Below are positions 59,913 to 64,000 of a stretch of 64,000 nt of DNA, in pieces (the stretch's first letter is position 1; each line of letters opens with the position of its first letter). Source of the DNA: an uncultured Eubacteriales bacterium (GTDB taxonomy: Bacteria; Bacillota; Clostridia; Lachnospirales; Lachnospiraceae); NCBI GenBank assembly GCA_900314775.1, contig OMWM01000003.1, positions 18,564 through 82,563 of the forward strand. The letters run 5' to 3'. Both the position numbers and the translations under genes were made by a program. A model generated the notes under the pieces. That model did not search any database, was not told the DNA's origin, and saw only the letters and a list, made by a program, of their open reading frames with translations.

Positions 59913-61025
59913 ATGATTGAGGTAGAACATCTGACAAAGCGTTATGGTGATCATACGGCTGTCGATGACCTTTCTTTCAGAGCCGAACCGGGAAAAATCT
60001 ATGGTTTTCTCGGTCCGAACGGCGCAGGAAAGTCCACTACAATGAACATTATGACAGGCTACCTGTCAGCGACTTCCGGTACCGTGACGGTTGACGGGCA
60101 CGATATCCAGAAGGAGCCGGAGATTGTAAAGAAGAATATGGGGTATCTGCCGGAGCAGCCGCCTGTCTATCCGGATATGACGGTGCGTGAGTATCTGCAG
60201 TTTGCCGCGGAACTGAAAAAGGTGCCGGCGGACAAGCGGAAAGAGGCTGTTGAGGCCAGTATGGAGAGAATGGATCTGACGGATATGCAGAATCGTCTGA
60301 TCAAAAACCTGTCCAAGGGCTATCGGCAGAGAGTCGGCATGGCGCAGGCCACGATCAACGACCCGCAGATTGTCATTCTCGATGAGCCGACCGTAGGCCT
60401 TGACCCGGAGCAGCAGCGGGAGATTTTTGAATACATCCGGGGGCTGCGCGAGAACCATATCGTAATTCTGAGTTCACATATCCTGCATGATGTCAGCCAG
60501 ATCTGTGATTTTATCTGGATTATCAATAACGGAAAGCTGGTTGCAAGCGATACGCCGGTCAACCTGGAGTCCTCGATGACCCAGCAGCAGACAGTGCGCG
60601 TGACCGTGCAGGGCACAGATCCGGATGCACTTTCCGCTGCCCTTGCGGATGCAGTGGAGGATGCGCAGATCCAGGTTGAGGCAGGAGAGGCAGAGGATAC
60701 GCTGACAGCCTCCATTACTTCATCAAACGGAGAAGATATGAGAAAGGCTGTTTCCGATGCCGTTTTCGGCGCCGGCATGTCGCTGCTGGCACTCAATCAG
60801 GACAGCAAATCACTGGAAGATGTTTTCCTGCAGCTGACGCAGGATGATGACAGCACCGCGGAAGAGGAGAGCGCGGAAGAAGCGGAGACCGGAAGCGACG
60901 AAGAGACTGCCGAAGAGGCGCAGGAAGAGACCGCTGAGGAGACCGCCGAAGAGGCGCAGGAAGAAACCGCCGAAGGTGCGGAAGAAGGCAGCGAAGAAGA
61001 GACCGAGGAGGATAAAAAGGCATGA
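59913..61025 (+). CDS. ABC transporter ATPase, Gld-type, with acidic tail
   Basis: The 370-residue protein has all ABC motifs: Walker A GPNGAGKSTT, Q-loop near YLPEQPPVYPDM, signature LSKGYRQRVGMAQA, Walker B IVILDEPTVGLDPEQ and SSHILHDV. The first 310 residues match GldA-type ATPases; the following roughly 55 residues are E/A/T repeats (EEESAEEAETGSDEE and similar) with no homologue that I recall. The permease gene overlaps its TGA (ATGA). Together with the next two genes it forms a GldA/GldFG/DUF4340 set whose substrate is unknown. Confidence 0.88.
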   Translation: MIEVEHLTKRYGDHTAVDDLSFRAEPGKIYGFLGPNGAGKSTTMNIMTGYLSATSGTVTVDGHDIQKEPEIVKKNMGYLPEQPPVYPDMTVREYLQFAAELKKVPADKRKEAVEASMERMDLTDMQNRLIKNLSKGYRQRVGMAQATINDPQIVILDEPTVGLDPEQQREIFEYIRGLRENHIVILSSHILHDVSQICDFIWIINNGKLVASDTPVNLESSMTQQQTVRVTVQGTDPDALSAALADAVEDAQIQVEAGEAEDTLTASITSSNGEDMRKAVSDAVFGAGMSLLALNQDSKSLEDVFLQLTQDDDSTAEEESAEEAETGSDEETAEEAQEETAEETAEEAQEETAEGAEEGSEEETEEDKKA

Positions 61026-63142
61026 GGGCAATATTCAAAAAGGATTTTATGTCAGCATTTCATTCTTTCATAGGATGGCTTTTTATTGCGATTTACTGGT
61101 TTTTCTTTTCTGTATATGTAAGCTACTATAACTTCAACGGACATTATGCAGACCTGTCCACCGCGGTCAGCGTCATGCAGATGATCCTGACGATTCTGAT
61201 TCCGATCCTTTGCATGCGAAGCTTTGCCGATGAACGCCGGCAGAAGACAGATCAGCTGCTCTTCACCGCGCCGGTATCGATCGGGCAGATTGTTGCCGGA
61301 AAATTTTTTGCGCTCGCCGCGATTTATTCGATTCCATGTGCGGCAGCCTGCATTGTACCGCCGATACTTTCAAAATACGGCGATGTCAGCTATCCGGCCA
61401 GCTATATCGCAATCTTCGGTATGTGGTTTTTTGGTATGGCCTGCATCGCAATCTGTATTTTCGCCTCATCCCTCACGGAAAATATCGTGATCGCGGCGGT
61501 ACTGTCCTTTGCCATGCTTTTTGTTACCTATATCATACCGGGACTCGAGCAGGTTACCTCTTCATCGGGCACCGCACTGGGCAAGTTCCTGGAGGCGCTT
61601 TCATTCAGAGACCGCTTTGATGCCTTTACAGGCGGCACGTTCAGCGTGACAGGCACCATCTATTTCCTGAGTGTGATTCTGCTTTTCCTGTTCCTGACGA
61701 CACAGGTAATTCAGAAACGCCGCTATTCCGTATCGAAGAAGACATTTTCGTTCGGCGCGTACAGCACGGCGATGATCGTCATTTCCATCGCAGCGGCGGT
61801 CGTTGTCAATCTGGCCGTCAACCAGCTGCCGGAATCAGTCAAGACGATTGATGCGACAACGGATAAACTGTATACACTGACCGATGACACGAAAAATCTC
61901 GTATCGACGCTGGATGAGGATGTGACGATCTACATCCTGACAAACAGCGGCAACGAAGATGACACGCTGGAGAAGACACTGGCCGGCTACGAGGATCTCT
62001 CTGACCACCTGAAAGTCGAGCACGTGGACCCTTCGGAAGACCCGACATTTATCAAGAAATATGCGAGCGACACCAGCGAGCTGTATATGAACAGCATGGT
62101 TGTCGTCAGCGACAAACGCTATAAGATCATCAATGCCAGTGACCTTTACGGCTATTCCTATACAAGCGATTATTCTTCCTATCAGATCGACAGCTATGAC
62201 GGTGAGGGACAGATCACGGCAGCCATTGACTACGTTACGAGCGACAACATGCCGACCGTCTACACCCTGACCGGTCACGGAGAAACAGATCTCGCCACGA
62301 CGTTTACCGATACACTGGCGAAGATGAACATCAATGTCGCCTCCCTCGATCTGATGCAGAACGATACCGTGCCGGATGACGCGCAGGCGGTGATTATCAA
62401 CGCGCCGACATCGGATCTTTCCGAGGATGATTTAAACAAACTGGAAGCTTATGCGGACCAGGGCGGCAACCTGATCATGGTTACCAACTATACAGCCGGT
62501 CAGACACTGACCAATTACGACAGCCTGCTCGGCTATTATCAGATCGGCGTCGAGGACGGCGTTGTGCTCGAAGACGACACCGGACGCTATTATCAGTACC
62601 AGGCTTATCTGCTGCCGGTAATTGCCCAGGATGACGTCACCGCTGATATTACCAACAACTATGTCATGTCAGCCTTTTCACAGAGCCTGACCATCCCGGA
62701 TTCCGAGGTCGACGGCTATACGATCACACCGCTTCTGACAACCTCTGAAAATGCGTATATCCATACGGATGTGCAGGATGAGGCGGCACTGGAGAGAACA
62801 GACAGCGAAAGTACCGGTACATATAATGTAGGTGTGAAATCCGTAAAGACCAATGAGGACGGCTCGACTTCAACGGCGATTGTCTACTCCTCGCTGTTTA
62901 TCTTTGATGAACAGGCCAATGCGATGGTTTCCGGCTCGAACAACTCGCTTTTCAAGGGTTCTGTCGCAGCGGTGACAGACAGCCAGGATGCCGTCTCGAT
63001 TGACGCGAAGACGATTTCCAACAATTATCTCACGATATCGGCCGGCACCGCTTCCAGACTGACGATTATTTTCACGGGCATCATTCCTGTGGTACTGATC
63101 GTACTGGGCATTGTGATCTGGGTAAGAAGAAGACATCAGTAA
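61022..63142 (+). CDS. ABC-2 permease fused to GldG-type auxiliary domain
   Basis: The 706-residue protein has six membrane helices in residues 1-240 (ABC-2 family, with LRSFADE-like CMRSFADERRQKTDQLLFTA, a GldF hallmark), then a long extracytoplasmic GldG/ABC_transp_aux domain (about 275-660; VYTLTGHGETDLATTFTD and VIINAPTSDLSEDDLNKLEA) and a last membrane helix ending RRRHQ. In Bacteroidetes GldF and GldG are separate genes; this fusion is common in Clostridia. It is likely to export or assemble a surface polymer or protein. Confidence 0.88.
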   Translation: MRAIFKKDFMSAFHSFIGWLFIAIYWFFFSVYVSYYNFNGHYADLSTAVSVMQMILTILIPILCMRSFADERRQKTDQLLFTAPVSIGQIVAGKFFALAAIYSIPCAAACIVPPILSKYGDVSYPASYIAIFGMWFFGMACIAICIFASSLTENIVIAAVLSFAMLFVTYIIPGLEQVTSSSGTALGKFLEALSFRDRFDAFTGGTFSVTGTIYFLSVILLFLFLTTQVIQKRRYSVSKKTFSFGAYSTAMIVISIAAAVVVNLAVNQLPESVKTIDATTDKLYTLTDDTKNLVSTLDEDVTIYILTNSGNEDDTLEKTLAGYEDLSDHLKVEHVDPSEDPTFIKKYASDTSELYMNSMVVVSDKRYKIINASDLYGYSYTSDYSSYQIDSYDGEGQITAAIDYVTSDNMPTVYTLTGHGETDLATTFTDTLAKMNINVASLDLMQNDTVPDDAQAVIINAPTSDLSEDDLNKLEAYADQGGNLIMVTNYTAGQTLTNYDSLLGYYQIGVEDGVVLEDDTGRYYQYQAYLLPVIAQDDVTADITNNYVMSAFSQSLTIPDSEVDGYTITPLLTTSENAYIHTDVQDEAALERTDSESTGTYNVGVKSVKTNEDGSTSTAIVYSSLFIFDEQANAMVSGSNNSLFKGSVAAVTDSQDAVSIDAKTISNNYLTISAGTASRLTIIFTGIIPVVLIVLGIVIWVRRRHQ

Positions 63143-63157
63143 GGAGGGTGAATCAAG

Positions 63158-63769
63158 ATGGCTAAGCAGAAAAAACAGGTCATTATACTGGCCATTATAC
63201 TGGCCGCGGCACTGATTGCCTTCTTTGCCGCAAAAAAATACACGGAGAAGCAGGAGGCGGCCGAAGACAAGAGCTATACGGCCTACTCCGCAGATTCAGA
63301 TGACATTCTGAAGATTACCTGTACGGGAAAGGATATCACCGGCTATACCATCAGCGATGAGTCCGGCTCCTGGACATTTGCGGATACCGGCGCGGCGGTC
63401 GACGAGGATGTCACCTCGTCCATACTGGATACGCTCGGCGGCATCGACAGCACGACATATCTGAAGGATGTCACGGACATGGATCAGTACGGCATCAATG
63501 ACCCGCAGATGACGGTGACGGTGACCGACAAGGACGGCAATGAGACGACGCTGACGTTCGGCGATTACAATTCGGTAACCGGAGAGTATTACCTGCGGAT
63601 CGACGACCAGAATATTCTCTACGGCGCATCCGAATCCGATTATCAGGCGCTCGCAAAGAACGCGGAAGACATGGCTGCACCGGAAGAGACGGAGACAGAC
63701 ACCGAAGCGGCACAGACAGAAACAGAGGCAGCGGAAACGGAGACAGAAACGGCTGCACAGTCTCAGTAA
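63158..63769 (+). CDS. DUF4340 protein
   Basis: The 203-residue protein has an N-terminal membrane anchor (residues 7-25, lysine-rich before it), an extracytoplasmic DUF4340 domain (SWTFADTGAAVDEDVTSSIL, LTFGDYNSVTGEYYLRID) and a T/E/A-rich tail. DUF4340 is found next to GldG-type genes throughout Bacillota. AAGGAGGG precedes the ATG. The usual family length is nearly twice this, so it is a short version. The reading frame ends at the end of the annotated genes in the window. Confidence 0.85.
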   Translation: MAKQKKQVIILAIILAAALIAFFAAKKYTEKQEAAEDKSYTAYSADSDDILKITCTGKDITGYTISDESGSWTFADTGAAVDEDVTSSILDTLGGIDSTTYLKDVTDMDQYGINDPQMTVTVTDKDGNETTLTFGDYNSVTGEYYLRIDDQNILYGASESDYQALAKNAEDMAAPEETETDTEAAQTETEAAETETETAAQSQ

Positions 63770-63864
63770 GTGAACTTTTTTCAGAGCAATATTGACAGTA
63801 TCGTTAATTTGAAATACATTATATGTTAGGTTTTTATTAAGACTGTTATATTTGAGTGAAACAA

Positions 63865-63911
63865 GGGTTTTACGTCTTTCCGGTCCCGCGGGACCGGGGA
63901 GGGTAAAGCCC
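63865..63911 (+). other. Long imperfect hairpin in the gene-free right end
   Basis: GGGTTTTAC (63865-63873) pairs with GTAAAGCCC (63903-63911). Inside, TCTTT pairs with GGAGG and CCGGTCCC with GGGACCGG around a minimal loop, making a single stem of about 22 bp with a bulge. A second small hairpin, GAGCC-AAC-GGCTC, is at 63943-63955, and TATAAT hexamers occur at 63913 and 63966. The rest of 63770-64000 holds no reading frame I can support. It might be a leader or small RNA of a gene beyond the window. Confidence 0.45.
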
Positions 63912-64000
63912 ATATAATGGTGTAAATTCGAAAAATTGAAAAGAGCCAACGGCTCAGCCTTTAGGTATAATGGTAATCACGACATCAACATAATACCGAA

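Noticed and set aside
63296..63949. 217-codon minus-strand frame reaching into the right-hand gap
   Set aside because: It is mostly antisense to the DUF4340 gene and has low-complexity C/R/L text; no ribosome site stands out.
1..64000. Prophage, integrative element or transposon
   Set aside because: No integrase, transposase, phage structural gene, tRNA target or flanking direct repeats were seen; only the adhesin remnant hints at rearrangement.

Overview
The window reads as a chromosomal segment of a Gram-positive, low-oxygen gut-type Bacillota, most likely a clostridium of the Lachnospiraceae kind; this is inferred from gene content, not from a marker gene. The evidence is AGGAGG-type ribosome sites, TTGACA/TATAAT promoters, a CIRCE element, Clostridia-type families (DUF1836, DUF975, PucR, AEC, DegV), a sortase-type surface protein, and a cobalamin-dependent ethanolamine microcompartment regulated by EutV/EutW. 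GC is moderately high for this group. No rRNA, tRNA, CRISPR array or insertion sequence was seen.

Layout. 1-6.3 kb: the end of an LtrA-like membrane protein, a DegV lipid-binding protein, a DUF1836 regulator with an AEC transporter, and a metal-resistance operon (ArsR repressor, HMA chaperone, Zn/Cd-type P-ATPase) behind a palindromic operator. 6.4-10.2 kb: a DUF2207 membrane protein whose end runs into a decayed Cna-B surface adhesin. 10.3-18.2 kb: SGNH hydrolase with a uracil/xanthine permease, a lipoprotein of the agmatine deiminase family, ThrH-type phosphatase, a radical SAM protein, a D-2-hydroxyacid dehydrogenase and purC. 18.3-20.6 kb: DUF975 protein with a W/G/N repeat tail and pyrC.

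20.6-34.7 kb is the centrepiece: eutV-eutW, then an RNA leader with two small hairpins and a terminator, then eutA-eutB-eutC-eutL-aldehyde dehydrogenase-eutM-pduL-eutK-like-eutT-pduS-pduT-eutJ-small shell gene. EutBC cleaves ethanolamine to acetaldehyde and ammonia. The aldehyde dehydrogenase makes acetyl-CoA and PduL makes acetyl phosphate. EutA, EutT and PduS keep the B12 cofactor active, and EutL, EutM, the EutK-like protein, PduT and the last gene build the shell. EutN (vertex), EutH (importer), EutG and EutQ are not in the window.

34.7-47.6 kb: a DUF2798 protein behind a terminator-bearing leader, TrmH-type methylase, cupin, YihY, CDF transporter, a 56-residue small protein, a PucR regulator with a dicarboxylate/amino-acid symporter, a Crp/Fnr regulator divergent from a ferredoxin-like protein, a Lon-like AAA+ ATPase without a protease domain, O-acetylhomoserine sulfhydrylase and two tandem Hsp20 genes under CIRCE control. 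47.7-64 kb: PhoP/PhoR-like two-component pair with a Pho-box-like repeat array, an arginase-family protein, endonuclease III, type II pantothenate kinase overlapping a protein with ADP-ribosyltransferase motifs, phosphoesterase, deoC, SEC-C methionine aminopeptidase, an LspA-like protein, a DNA glycosylase, acylphosphatase, a MalY/PatB aminotransferase, a MarR regulator and a Gld-type ABC export system. The last 230 bases hold a strong RNA-like hairpin with no gene.
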